Both the position numbers and the translations under genes were made by a program. Below the pieces are notes generated by a model that ran no database searches, was not told the DNA's origin, and saw only the letters and a program-made list of their open reading frames with translations. From contig CAJXHI010000022.1 of the NCBI GenBank assembly GCA_913051655.1, positions 1 to 50,182 on the forward strand: a DNA stretch of 50,182 nt. The letters are read 5' to 3'. Below are positions 9,000 to 17,769 of the stretch, piece by piece; positions within the stretch are counted from its first letter, which is position 1, and each line of letters begins with the position of its first letter. Source of the DNA: an uncultured Alphaproteobacteria bacterium. GTDB lineage: Bacteria; Pseudomonadota; Alphaproteobacteria; Rhodobacterales; Rhodobacteraceae.

Positions 9000-9935
9000 A
9001 TGAAAATTGCTTTTCAGATGGATCCAATAGCTGAGGTGAATTTTAACGCAGACAGCAGCTTTCGTCTTGCAGAAGAAGCGCAGGCGCGTGGTCATAGTCT
9101 TTTTTATTATTCCGCTGATAAAATCGCCTTTCAAGAAGGCAAGTTGACTGCCCGCGGTCATAAAATGATTGTCCAGAGGGTGAAGGATACACCAGCGATC
9201 CTTGAAGCTGAAGAAGAGGTTGTTCTCAGCGATTTCGATGTCATCTGGCTGCGTCAGGACCCGCCATTTGACATGCATTACATAACGACAACTCATCTTT
9301 TGGATTTGGCGCATCCGCAAACCTTGGTTGTGAATGATCCATTCTGGGTGCGCAATTTCCCTGAAAAGCTTCTTGTTTTGAAGTTTCCAGATTTAATACC
9401 GCCCACAACAATCGCGCGTGATTTGGAGACTATCAAAGCGTTCAAGGCTAAACATAAAGACGTCATTCTAAAACCGCTTTATGGAAATGGCGGTGCTGGA
9501 GTATTTCGGCTGGAAGAAGGTGATCGTAATCTTTCTTCATTACATGAATTATTCACAGTGTTTTCGCGGGAGCCTTTGATTGTGCAGAAGTTTCTGCCAG
9601 ATGTGAGCAAAGGCGATAAGCGAGTGATCCTTGTCGATGGTGAGCCAGTGGGTGCAATCAATCGTGTGCCCGCCAAGGGGGAAACTCGCTCCAACATGCA
9701 TGTGGGGGGACTGCCGGAAAAAGCGAATCTTACCGATCGCGATCTTGTGATTTGTGCCAAAATCGGCCCTCTTTTGCGTGAAAAGGGACAGGTCTTTGTT
9801 GGGATCGATGTAATAGGCGATTACCTGACTGAAATAAATGTAACCTCACCCACAGGCATTCAAGAACTCGAACGTTATGACGGGATTAATGTGGCACAGA
9901 AAATCTGGCAGGTGATCGAAGCTAAACGTCTTTGA
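9000..9935 (+). CDS. gshB: Glutathione synthetase
   Basis: ATP-grasp enzyme that joins gamma-glutamylcysteine and glycine to make glutathione in the cytoplasm. The 311-aa protein opens with MKIAFQMDPI and contains RQDPPFD (85-91), the ATP-grasp loop KPLYGNGGAGVF (158-169), a glycine-rich SNMHVGG segment and NVTSPTGIQEL near the C-terminus. All are hallmarks of proteobacterial GshB (about 315 aa). The frame stays open upstream to 8898, but the ATG at 9000 has TTGGAG about 7 bases before it and matches the family N-terminus. It sits between two pseudogenes and appears intact itself. Confidence 0.97.
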   Translation: MKIAFQMDPIAEVNFNADSSFRLAEEAQARGHSLFYYSADKIAFQEGKLTARGHKMIVQRVKDTPAILEAEEEVVLSDFDVIWLRQDPPFDMHYITTTHLLDLAHPQTLVVNDPFWVRNFPEKLLVLKFPDLIPPTTIARDLETIKAFKAKHKDVILKPLYGNGGAGVFRLEEGDRNLSSLHELFTVFSREPLIVQKFLPDVSKGDKRVILVDGEPVGAINRVPAKGETRSNMHVGGLPEKANLTDRDLVICAKIGPLLREKGQVFVGIDVIGDYLTEINVTSPTGIQELERYDGINVAQKIWQVIEAKRL

Positions 9936-10500
9936 CTAAGTCTTCCGTTCGGAAATTAAAATAAAGCTTACCACTTCAGCCAGATGCTGGTGCAAAATTA
10001 CATCTGTCACATTAAGGTCCACTATAACACGCGCCACACGCATTATTAGCTAACATTCACTTGCAGAGAATTTGAACCATTTCGCAACGGTTTTCAGCAT
10101 TTCTTTCGTAGGGAGTGTTATGTGTGCAGATATGTTAAGGTTTTCGCCTATCGCATCTTGATCTATCTGCAAATGCGGAGACTTCAAAATACTAGTTTTA
10201 GGGAATGCGCCGTGCTCCATCTACTCTTGTCATTTGGACAGAAACTTTGCGAGGGACAGGCAAATCCGAATGCTGAAAGGCAACAGGCGGCACTATGTTC
10301 CGCAGTCAAAACAAACCATCAATGGTTCTAAAATGCGATTGAGATTATCCTCACCGCAAAATGGTGCCCGACCGTAGCCTTCCGCTGGATCGGTCAGATG
10401 ACTGCATCTGAAGGGATTTGTTACGGCCAACAAAAGGAATTTACATGGAAATTTGATATAGGCTTTGGCGCATGCGATTATTCAAATTGATCATTTTTCA
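9936..10500 (-). pseudogene. comM: C-terminal relic of comM/yifB
   Basis: Antisense to gshB and abutting its stop, the minus strand carries the C-terminal part of a ComM/YifB AAA+ ATPase (Mg-chelatase-like; ComM is a branch-migration helicase in natural transformation). Going 5' to 3' it reads ACAKAYIKFPCKF, LLLAVTNPFRCSHLTDP and GRAPFCGEDNLNRILEPLM, matching the family block around AAMNPCRCG. Later it reads LKTVAKWFKFSASEC, then LIMRVARVIVDL and HLAEVVSF, matching the terminal ARTIADL and HLAEAL block. All are in one frame, with stops at 10050-10052 and 10293-10295. The N-terminal two thirds, including the Walker motifs, are absent. The stretch 10500-10665 is AT-rich with nothing recognisable. 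Confidence 0.85.
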
Positions 10501-10665
10501 TGTGAATGACGGTAAAAGAAATTGAAAATTTTTTATTGGATAATGGTAGTTTAAATCTTACAAAAAAAATTGCACAAACTGCACAACCCAGAAAGAAATC
10601 AATTTTTGTAAATACGCCGTGTGCAAATTAAGACGCCAATAATTGATGCGCCGCTGGAAAGTGCT

Positions 10666-11244
10666 CTAAAACCCAAAATTTATCTTGTGAATTGACCAAA
10701 TCCTTTGATCATTGCTTAAGTGAGTAAGCGACAGGTTATCAATTTGGTGACGCATTGCGTGTTTTGCGCCTTTGCCCTCGGCCCGTTGGATTTGGCTCAT
10801 CACTACGCCGAAATGGCACACTATCACCAACGGAGCGTTTGGATGGGATGTTAAGAGCCGATCTACCACTGCGTTCACTCGAGCGCAAAAATAATTCCAG
10901 CTTTCACCATTTGGAGCTTTGGTTTCGCCCGGATGTTCGTAAAAGGCCAGGACACGATCGTGATCAATTTTATCAATTTCCTTAAAAGTCTTTAATTCCC
11001 AATCCCCAAAATTCAATTCCCGTAAGTCTGGTTCATGGGGCAAACGCGTTTGCGGCAGATGTAACGCATCGGCCGTTTCTATTGCACGCTTGAGGTCCGA
11101 CGAAACAACATACCCTTTTGTTGGGAGTTGCGCATGCAGGCGAGTCAGCTTGGGGGTATCTGATAAATCTACTGGTACATCGGACCAACCGACCATAGAA
11201 TTTAAATGAGTAGGTCCATGACGGATGAGGAATAGATCGGTCAT
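10666..11244 (-). CDS. Histidine phosphatase, probable alpha-ribazole phosphatase
   Basis: Phosphoglycerate-mutase-fold phosphatase of 192 aa. The N-terminus MTDLFLIRHGPT holds the RHG catalytic motif, SSDLKRAIETA holds the second arginine region, RELNFGDWE holds the acid, and VIVCHFGVV holds the second catalytic histidine. Position directly after cobU suggests CobC-like removal of the phosphate from alpha-ribazole-5'-phosphate in cobalamin nucleotide-loop assembly. That role is inferred, because this fold is catalytically diverse. The ATG at 11244 has GAGGA about 9 bases upstream; a GTG at 11259 overlaps the cobU stop and would add five residues. Confidence 0.82.
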   Translation of the reverse strand: MTDLFLIRHGPTHLNSMVGWSDVPVDLSDTPKLTRLHAQLPTKGYVVSSDLKRAIETADALHLPQTRLPHEPDLRELNFGDWELKTFKEIDKIDHDRVLAFYEHPGETKAPNGESWNYFCARVNAVVDRLLTSHPNAPLVIVCHFGVVMSQIQRAEGKGAKHAMRHQIDNLSLTHLSNDQRIWSIHKINFGF

Positions 11245-11255
11245 ATGCATTGTCC

Positions 11256-11780
11256 TCACAGTTGGCCTTTTAAAAGCATCGGTAAGCCGGCCACAATAAA
11301 CACCACACGATCTGAAACGGCCGCGAGCTGTTGGTTTATCTGTCCCTGCACTTTTTGAAAATCACGCCCCATTTTGGTATGCGGTACAACGCTAAGTCCT
11401 ATTTCATTACTTACAATCACCAACTTACCTGCGAAGTTCTTTAGGTAATCGATTAAGGCTTTAATTTCTACTGCGATATTTTTTTTTGCGAGCATCAGGT
11501 TACTCAGCCAAAGGGTAACGCAATCTAGTAAAATAGGTAGGTCAGCGGGGAAAGTATTAAAACAGGGAATTATATCCAAAGGTACTTCGCGTGTGGTCCA
11601 CTCAAGACCACGTCGTGCCCTATGCTGTGCAATTCTTTCTTCCATTTCTGGATCTGAAGCTTGGGCTGTGGCGATGTAACCAACATTTTGCCCAAGTTCT
11701 AAAATATGCTGTTCTGCCCAAGCCGATTTACCGCTTGATGCGCCCCCGAGAACAAGTGTGATGTCGCCCCTTTTTTCCAT
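11256..11780 (-). CDS. cobU: Adenosylcobinamide kinase/guanylyltransferase
   Basis: Bifunctional cobalamin enzyme (CobU/CobP) that phosphorylates adenosylcobinamide and then transfers GMP to it. The 174-aa protein has the P-loop GGASSGKSAWAE (12-23), the segment EERIAQHRARRG with the histidine that carries GMP in the E. coli/Salmonella enzyme, LLDCVTLWLSNL and VSNEIGLSVVP. All are in family order and the length is normal. Its downstream partner is a CobC-like phosphatase. No other cobalamin genes are in the window, so this is a satellite pair. The gene is divergent from rpoH2 across 108 bp. Confidence 0.93.
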   Translation of the reverse strand: MEKRGDITLVLGGASSGKSAWAEQHILELGQNVGYIATAQASDPEMEERIAQHRARRGLEWTTREVPLDIIPCFNTFPADLPILLDCVTLWLSNLMLAKKNIAVEIKALIDYLKNFAGKLVIVSNEIGLSVVPHTKMGRDFQKVQGQINQQLAAVSDRVVFIVAGLPMLLKGQL

Positions 11781-11803
11781 AAGAATTTTTCAGAAATCCA
11801 AAA

Positions 11804-11833
11804 TGATCCAAACCCGTCACGGCTGCGTATTGC
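11804..11833 (+). promoter_or_regulatory. Sigma-E (RpoE/ChrR)-type promoter for rpoH2
   Basis: TGATCC (11804-11809), an 18-base spacer and TATTGC (11828-11833) lie about 55 bases before the rpoH2 start. TGATCC with this spacing is the -35 signature of RpoE-dependent promoters in Rhodobacter, where rpoHII is a known RpoE target in the singlet-oxygen response. The -35 match is exact by my recollection of the consensus; the -10 is looser. Confidence 0.6.
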
Positions 11834-11888
11834 TTGTAAACCAACTGAACACATTTGTGAACCTCTGAACAAAAGGAGGTGCCAAAGG

Positions 11889-12764
11889 ATGGCACTTGAC
11901 GCGGATAGCGGGAGTTTCATGTCGCGTAAAGCGATGAAGGCGGAACTTCTTGACGCTGAAACTGAATTGAAACTCGCGTATGCATGGCGTGATGATCGAG
12001 ACGAAAAGTCGCTCCATCGACTGATAAACGCATACATGCGGTTAGCTATATCGATGGCTTCGAAGTTTCGCCGATATGGCGCTCCCATGAACGATTTAAT
12101 CCAGGAGGCTGGATTGGGGCTAATGAAAGCTGCGGATAAATTTGACCCCGATCGTGGAGTGCGATTTTCAACTTACGCCGTATGGTGGATCAAGGCGAGC
12201 ATTCAAGATTACGTGATGCGCAACTGGTCAATGGTGCGAACAGGATCCACCAGTAATCAAAAATCTTTGTTTTTTAATATGCGCCGTGTTCAGGCACAAT
12301 TGGAACGAGAAGCGTCGCAGCGCGGGGAACAATTGGACCGTCATCAGCTCCATCAGCTAATTGCAACAGAAGTGGGCGTGCCTATACACGATGTGGAAAT
12401 GATGGATGGCCGGTTATCAGGCTCAGACTATTCGTTGAACGCAACGCAGTCAGTGGAGGATGAAGGTCGTGAATGGATTGACCTTTTGGAAGACGACTCC
12501 GACCAAGCCAAAGAGACTTTCGAAGCGGACCATGATACAGATCAATTGCGTGGCTGGCTGTTGGATGCGCTCAACGGTTTAAGCGACCGCGAACGTTTGA
12601 TTATTCGCGAACGGAAGTTAAGGGAAGACCCGCGTACGCTGGAGAGCCTCGGAGTGGAACTGGGTCTATCTAAGGAGCGCGTTCGGCAGGTCGAAGCAGC
12701 GGCCTTTGGCAAGATGCGCAAGTTTCTTGAAAGTCATGTTCGTGAAGTACAGCACTTTTTTTAA
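11889..12764 (+). CDS. rpoH2: RNA polymerase sigma factor RpoH-II
   Basis: Heat-shock/oxidative-stress sigma factor of 291 aa. Region 2 contains LIQEAGLGLMKAADKFD (70-86) and RFSTYAVWWIKASIQDY (92-108). The RpoH box reads QKSLFFNMRR at 124-133, the feature that separates RpoH from other group 3 sigma factors. Region 4 ends with TLESLGVELGLSKERVRQVE, the -35 binding helix-turn-helix. The N-terminus, beginning MALDADSGSFMSRKAMKAEL, resembles RpoH-II rather than RpoH-I of Rhodobacteraceae. In that group RpoH-II drives glutathione and photooxidative stress genes; gshB nearby is suggestive only. A strong AAAAGGAGG precedes the ATG. Upstream is a sigma-E-like promoter. Confidence 0.95.
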   Translation: MALDADSGSFMSRKAMKAELLDAETELKLAYAWRDDRDEKSLHRLINAYMRLAISMASKFRRYGAPMNDLIQEAGLGLMKAADKFDPDRGVRFSTYAVWWIKASIQDYVMRNWSMVRTGSTSNQKSLFFNMRRVQAQLEREASQRGEQLDRHQLHQLIATEVGVPIHDVEMMDGRLSGSDYSLNATQSVEDEGREWIDLLEDDSDQAKETFEADHDTDQLRGWLLDALNGLSDRERLIIRERKLREDPRTLESLGVELGLSKERVRQVEAAAFGKMRKFLESHVREVQHFF

Positions 12765-12837
12765 GGGTTCGGGCCCTTAGAATTGCGATGATGCGACCTC
12801 GTTTGGCGAAGTGCCTTTGACACTGCCTATGAAAACG

Positions 12838-12859
12838 GACCTAAATTTCCATTTAGGTC
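12838..12859 (+). terminator. Hairpin downstream of rpoH2
   Basis: GACCTAAAT, loop TTCC and ATTTAGGTC form a perfect 9-bp stem about 75 bases after the rpoH2 stop. Only a weak T-rich stretch (TATATTTG) follows, so it may be a terminator or an mRNA-stabilising 3' structure. Confidence 0.4.
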
Positions 12860-12953
12860 TATATTTGTAAGCGTCGTCAATCGTCTATTCTTCACCTCTT
12901 GCGGTAGATGGCCAGAGACCTTACTATTATTTTGTAGTCAAAAAGAGCGTCCC

Positions 12954-14165
12954 ATGCTGGTCAATCGTCGTATTTTGCTAATTATAACTGGCGGTATTTC
13001 TGCCTTTAAATCATTGGATCTGATCCGTAGGTTGCGAGGCAAGGGGGCTTTAATAACGCCGGTAATGACGGCCGCAGCGGCGGAATTTGTTACGCCTTTG
13101 TCAGTCTCAGCTTTGGCCGGGCAAAAGGTTTATCAAGATTTGTTTAATCTTACCGACGAAGCGGAGATGGGGCATATTGAACTGTCGCGTAGTGCGGATC
13201 TGATTGTTGTTGCGCCCGCCAGTGCAGACGTGATGGCAAAAATGGTCGCGGGACATGCTAATGATCTGGCCTCCACGCTTCTCTTGGCGACCGATACGCC
13301 AGTTTTGGTTGCACCCGCCATGAACGTTCGCATGTGGCATCACCCCGCTACACAACGAAATATCGTAAGACTCAGCGAAGATAACATTCATTTTGTCGGT
13401 CCAAACCAAGGCGATATGGCCTGCGGTGAAAGTGGGCTGGGTCGGATGGCGGAGCCAATGGAAATCGTAAAGACGATTGATCAGCTGTTTATGGATATGG
13501 ACGGTAAAAAGCCGCTGAGTGGGAAGCGTGCTTTGGTAACATCTGGACGTACTCATGAACCCATTGATCCAGTGCGTTACATTGCCAATAGGTCATCTGG
13601 CGCGCAGGGCAGCGCAATTGCAAATGCGCTTTTGTCTGCAGGAGCGGAAGTGGAATTCGTAACAGGACCAGCTGATGTTGCTCCACCCGTTGGGGTGCAG
13701 GTCACGCGCGTCCAGACGGCCAAAGAGATGCTTAAGGCGGTGGAGGCAGCATTGCCTTGCGATGTTGCAATTTTCGCCGCAGCGGTTGCAGACTGGCGAG
13801 TTGTTGTGGAAAATGATTCAAAGATGAAAAAAGAAAACGGTAAGTTGCCAATTCTGGAATTTGCGGAAAACCCCGATATTTTGTCCACAGTGGCTCACCG
13901 AGACGTTGGCCGACCTGCGCTTGTCATCGGATTTGCTGCGGAAACGGATAATATTGTCAAAAATGCATGCGCAAAGTTGGATAAAAAGGGTTGCGATTGG
14001 ATCGTGGCAAATGATGTGTCCCCTGAAACAGGCGTCATGGGTGGCAATGAAAATGCCGTTCACTTGATCACCGCCCAAGGCGTGGATACTTGGGACAGGA
14101 TGGGCAAGACAAAGGTGGCTGAGCGCCTCGTTCAAAAAATTAGCGACGTCATGGTTGAGGAGTAA
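12954..14165 (+). CDS. coaBC: Phosphopantothenoylcysteine decarboxylase/synthetase
   Basis: Bifunctional Dfp protein of coenzyme A synthesis: CoaB joins cysteine to 4'-phosphopantothenate and CoaC decarboxylates the product. The N-terminal flavoprotein half shows HIELSR (74-79, catalytic His74), PAMNVRMW (121-128) and ACGESGLGRMAEP (156-168, Cys157 of the substrate clamp). The CoaB half starts near residue 190 with ALVTSGRTHEPIDPVRY and contains FAAAVADWR. Length (403 aa) is standard. dut follows three bases after the stop, so the two are probably co-transcribed, an arrangement shared by many proteobacteria. Confidence 0.97.
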   Translation: MLVNRRILLIITGGISAFKSLDLIRRLRGKGALITPVMTAAAAEFVTPLSVSALAGQKVYQDLFNLTDEAEMGHIELSRSADLIVVAPASADVMAKMVAGHANDLASTLLLATDTPVLVAPAMNVRMWHHPATQRNIVRLSEDNIHFVGPNQGDMACGESGLGRMAEPMEIVKTIDQLFMDMDGKKPLSGKRALVTSGRTHEPIDPVRYIANRSSGAQGSAIANALLSAGAEVEFVTGPADVAPPVGVQVTRVQTAKEMLKAVEAALPCDVAIFAAAVADWRVVVENDSKMKKENGKLPILEFAENPDILSTVAHRDVGRPALVIGFAAETDNIVKNACAKLDKKGCDWIVANDVSPETGVMGGNENAVHLITAQGVDTWDRMGKTKVAERLVQKISDVMVEE

Positions 14166-14168
14166 CTT

Positions 14169-14633
14169 ATGATCACTCTGCCAATCCACTGGGCCGAAGG
14201 GGCGGATACGTCCTTTCCGCTACCAACTTACGAAACTGCTGGATCGGCTGGCGTTGATCTCCGCGCGAACTTTTCCGCGGAACAGCGCCAGTCAGGTGTC
14301 ACTTTGGAACCAATGGCGCGTTTATTGATTTCGACAGGCCTGCATCTGGAAATACCCAAGGGCTATGAAGCGCAAATTAGACCCCGTTCGGGGTTGGCGT
14401 TAAAATATGGGATTACCCTGATGAATTCCCCTGGGACGGTTGACAGTGATTATCGAGGAGTTTTGGGCGTGATCCTGTGGAATGCGGGACGATCGGCCTT
14501 TCATATTGTCCATGGAGAACGAATAGCCCAGATGGTTTTTGCCCCTATTGTACAGGCTCAATTCGGTCTGTCCAAAACCCTCTCTGATACGGATCGGGGG
14601 GAGGGTGGTTTTGGATCTACCGGGACATATTGA
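14169..14633 (+). CDS. dut: dUTP diphosphatase
   Basis: Trimeric dUTPase that hydrolyses dUTP to dUMP, keeping uracil out of DNA and feeding dTMP synthesis. All five family motifs are present: [10 protein letters not shown] (24-33), RPRSGLA (71-77), GTVDSDYRG (89-97), GERIAQMVF (116-124) and [10 protein letters not shown] (143-152). Length 154 aa is typical. It lies three bases after coaBC, and its TGA overlaps the ATG of the next gene by one base (TGATG), so the three genes form an operon. Confidence 0.97.
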   Translation: MITLPIHWAEGADTSFPLPTYETAGSAGVDLRANFSAEQRQSGVTLEPMARLLISTGLHLEIPKGYEAQIRPRSGLALKYGITLMNSPGTVDSDYRGVLGVILWNAGRSAFHIVHGERIAQMVFAPIVQAQFGLSKTLSDTDRGEGGFGSTGTY

Positions 14634-15679
14634 TGGTATTTTTGCTTGCACTTGCGCTTGTGTTTTATGCCGTTGCCGAACGGCTTGGCGTGGGACGGCG
14701 GAATCGTTTAATGGTACTTAGCTTGGCTTATGGCTTAGTGCTTGGCATACAGATTGTCTTACCTTTAGGACATCCCATGCGGGAGGCGACGGGTAGCTCT
14801 GCGGCCCCTTGGGCAATTCTCGGAGGCATGGCTGCGTTGGTAGTTCTGTATCGATGGGGTCTATCAGCACTTCGCGTGAAAGCAAATAAAAACGAGGCTC
14901 CAGTTGAGGCTCCAAAATCTAATGGACTGAAACGTGAAGAGTTAGAGCGCTACGCGCGTCACATCGTGTTGCGCGAAATTGGCGGCCCTGGCCAAATGGC
15001 CTTTAAAAACGCCAAGGTTTTCGTGATAGGTGCTGGTGGGCTTGGCTCACCCGCTTTGCAATATCTGGCAGCAGCTGGGGTGGGTACGATTGGAGTGATT
15101 GATGATGATGTGGTGGAAAACGCCAATCTTCAACGTCAGATCATTCATGCGGATCAATACATTGGTGTGCCCAAAGTATTTTCAGCGCAATCTGCCATGC
15201 TTGCGCAAAATCCTTATATCGACGTCAAACCATACCATCGGCGGTTGGTTAAGGACATAGCTGAGGATCTTTTGGCCGAATACGATGTTATCTTAGAAGG
15301 TAGCGATAATTTTGAAACCCGCTACCTTGCTAACCAGACATCCTTTGAGCTGGGCTTACCGATGGTGTCTGGAGCTTTGAGTCAGTGGGAAGGGCAAATT
15401 GCGGTTTTTGACACGGCATCTGGCGGGCCCTGTTATCAATGCATCTTTCCTAAATCGCCCGCATTTGGCCTTGTGCCGAGTTGCGCTGAAGCTGGTGTTT
15501 TTGCGCCCTTGCCCGGTGTTATCGGATCGATGATGGCTGCAGAGACATTGAAAGTGATTTCGCAATCTGGCGATGTGCTTCGTAAAGACATGCTGATTTA
15601 CGACGCGCTTTATGGCGAAACTCGCAAAATTGCGATCCAGAAACGTAGCGATTGCCCAATTTGTGGTAACGCTAACTGA
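14633..15679 (+). CDS. Membrane-anchored ThiF/MoeB-family adenylyltransferase
   Basis: E1-like enzyme that adenylates the C-terminus of a ubiquitin-fold sulfur carrier (MoaD or ThiS). The catalytic part (from about residue 100) has ERYARHIVLREIGGPGQ, the ATP-binding GAGGLGSPALQYLAAAG, DDDVVENANLQRQI, and two zinc-binding pairs, CYQC and CPIC. Before it come about 95 residues with two or three hydrophobic segments (FLLALALVFYAVAE, LGGMAALVVLYRWGL) not found in E. coli MoeB. This suggests a membrane-tethered form, as in other Rhodobacteraceae. Whether it serves molybdopterin, thiamine or another carrier cannot be told from sequence. The ATG at 14633 overlaps the dut stop; a TTG at 14630 is the alternative. 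Confidence 0.88.
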   Translation: MVFLLALALVFYAVAERLGVGRRNRLMVLSLAYGLVLGIQIVLPLGHPMREATGSSAAPWAILGGMAALVVLYRWGLSALRVKANKNEAPVEAPKSNGLKREELERYARHIVLREIGGPGQMAFKNAKVFVIGAGGLGSPALQYLAAAGVGTIGVIDDDVVENANLQRQIIHADQYIGVPKVFSAQSAMLAQNPYIDVKPYHRRLVKDIAEDLLAEYDVILEGSDNFETRYLANQTSFELGLPMVSGALSQWEGQIAVFDTASGGPCYQCIFPKSPAFGLVPSCAEAGVFAPLPGVIGSMMAAETLKVISQSGDVLRKDMLIYDALYGETRKIAIQKRSDCPICGNAN

Positions 15680-15700
15680 AAATTTATGAAGGACGACCTT

Positions 15701-17713
15701 ATGACAAATCCTCTTTTGACGGACTGGAAAACCCCTTTTGAAATTGCTCCCTTTGATAAAATTTTGGACACAGATTTCTCTCCAGCGCTAGAGGAGGCTC
15801 TAATGTTGGATATGGCAGAAACACGTGCGATCGCAGAACAGACAGAATCGCCAACATTTGAAAATACAATCCACGCTATGCAAGAAACAGGGCGAGATTT
15901 GGACAAAGTGCTTTCTGTATTTTACACGGTGAGCGGGGCCGATACCAATCCGGTACGCGAGGCATTAATGCGGGAATTTTCGCCAAAACTATCGGCGCAT
16001 AATTCGGAGATTATCGCAAATGAAGCCTTGTTTCAGCGCATTGATACGCTCTGGAAAAATCGTGACCAATATGACCTTAATGCTGAAGAAGCGCGCGTTT
16101 TGATGTTGACGCATCGTAATTTTGTACGCAACGGCGCAGCGCTTCAAGGTGCTGCCAAGGAGCGGATGAAAGACATAAAATCACGCCTCTCGCTACTAGG
16201 TACAGATTTTGCCCAAAACCTTTTGGCGGATGAGCGTGATTGGTACATGCCTTTGGCTGAGGCGGATATGAAGGATCTGCCAGATTTTCTGATTGCCGCG
16301 GCAAAATCAGCAGCAAAGGAAAAAGGGCATGACAGCGCGATTATTACCCTGTCGCGGTCTCTTATTGTTCCTTTTTTGCAATTCTCTCCGCGTCGTGATT
16401 TGCGTGAAAAAGTTTATGCGGCTTGGGCGAAGCGTGGTGCCAACGGAGGGAAAACTGATAATCGCGCTCTTGCGCGGGAAATGTTGGCCCTGCGTCAGGA
16501 AATGGCGGAATTGTTAGGGTATCCGAATTTTTCCTCCTTTAAGCTAGAAACTGAAATGGCCAAAACGCCGCAAAACGTACGCCAGCTATTAAATGATGTC
16601 TGGGGACCAGCTAAAGAGCGCGCGGATCAGGATGCACAAATCCTCACGGCTATGATGCATATGGATGGCATTAATGGCGAGTTAGAAAAATGGGACTGGC
16701 GGTATTATGCGGAAAAACGGCGAAAGGCTGATCACAACCTAGATGAAGCAGAGTTAAAATCCTATTTCCAGCTTGATCAGATAATCAAGGCGGCCTTTGA
16801 TTGTGCGCATCGTCTTTTCGGCTTGGACTTCAAATCCGTGGAGGTGCCTCTTTATCATCCCGATTGCCGTTCTTGGGAAGTGACACGCGCAGGCCAACAC
16901 GTTGCGCTTTTTATAGGGGATTATTTTGCAAGAGGATCGAAGCGTTCTGGTGCGTGGTGTTCAGCGATGCGCGCACAGGCAAAATTACCAAATCGTCAAA
17001 GTCCGATTGTGATCAATGTGTGTAATTTTGCCAAATCGAATCCGGCGCTTTTGTCCTATGATGATGCGCGGACTTTGTTTCATGAATTTGGTCATGCTCT
17101 ACATCAGATGCTTTCGGACGTGACTTATGAATTGGTTTCTGGCACCTCTGTGCCACGTGATTTTGTGGAACTGCCAAGTCAGCTCTTTGAACACTGGCTC
17201 GATGTGCCGGAGATCTTGAAAACCTTTGCGATCCATTCTGAAACGGGCGAACCTATGCCTGAGGCACTTTTGCAAAAAGTGCTTGATGCATCCACATTTG
17301 ATATGGGATTTCAAACGGTCGAATATGTGGCCTCTGCAATGGTAGATCTGCAATACCATACGCAGGATGCACCAGAGGATATTATGGAGCGTGAAAGCCA
17401 TATCCTAGATCACATGGGCATGCCCAAGGCGATTGGTATGCGTCACGCAACCCCGCAGTTTGCCCATGTGTTTTCCGGTGGATATTATGCCAGCGCATAT
17501 TATAGCTACATGTGGTCAGAGGTTATGGATGCAGATGCCTTTGCCGCGTTTGAGGAAAAGGGAAATACCTTCGATGCCGAGCTGGCGCAGTCACTGGAAG
17601 ATAACATCCTGTCAAAGGGAGGATCCGAGGATCCAGAGGTTCTTTACAGCGCTTATCGCGGTCGCCTGCCTAAGGTGGAGGCGTTGTTGAAAGGACGTAA
17701 GCTTGTCACTTGA
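15701..17713 (+). CDS. M3-family oligopeptidase (Dcp/OpdA-like)
   Basis: Zinc metallopeptidase of the thimet oligopeptidase family that cleaves short peptides in the cytoplasm. The 670-aa protein carries HEFGHALH at about residues 461-468, with the two zinc histidines and the catalytic glutamate, preceded by DDARTLF. The C-terminus has the family GYYASAYYSYMWSEV substrate-binding block. It resembles peptidyl-dipeptidase Dcp more than oligopeptidase A, but I do not assign a symbol. No signal peptide is seen. The ATG at 15701 is chosen because AAGGACG lies about 8 bases before it; another in-frame ATG occurs at 15686. Confidence 0.93.
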   Translation: MTNPLLTDWKTPFEIAPFDKILDTDFSPALEEALMLDMAETRAIAEQTESPTFENTIHAMQETGRDLDKVLSVFYTVSGADTNPVREALMREFSPKLSAHNSEIIANEALFQRIDTLWKNRDQYDLNAEEARVLMLTHRNFVRNGAALQGAAKERMKDIKSRLSLLGTDFAQNLLADERDWYMPLAEADMKDLPDFLIAAAKSAAKEKGHDSAIITLSRSLIVPFLQFSPRRDLREKVYAAWAKRGANGGKTDNRALAREMLALRQEMAELLGYPNFSSFKLETEMAKTPQNVRQLLNDVWGPAKERADQDAQILTAMMHMDGINGELEKWDWRYYAEKRRKADHNLDEAELKSYFQLDQIIKAAFDCAHRLFGLDFKSVEVPLYHPDCRSWEVTRAGQHVALFIGDYFARGSKRSGAWCSAMRAQAKLPNRQSPIVINVCNFAKSNPALLSYDDARTLFHEFGHALHQMLSDVTYELVSGTSVPRDFVELPSQLFEHWLDVPEILKTFAIHSETGEPMPEALLQKVLDASTFDMGFQTVEYVASAMVDLQYHTQDAPEDIMERESHILDHMGMPKAIGMRHATPQFAHVFSGGYYASAYYSYMWSEVMDADAFAAFEEKGNTFDAELAQSLEDNILSKGGSEDPEVLYSAYRGRLPKVEALLKGRKLVT

Positions 17714-17769
17714 TCAAATAACGATGATACTTCTTTTTGACTATATCTAAATTTTTTTCGTCTTACATG

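Noticed and set aside
10122-10331. A 69-codon plus-strand open frame
   Set aside because: Lies antisense to the comM relic, with no domain resemblance or ribosome binding site.
12768-12785. TAAGGG-TTCGGG-CCCTTA hairpin just after rpoH2 as a terminator
   Set aside because: The T run lies before the stem, not after it, so it does not fit an intrinsic terminator on the plus strand; the hairpin at 12838 is the better candidate.
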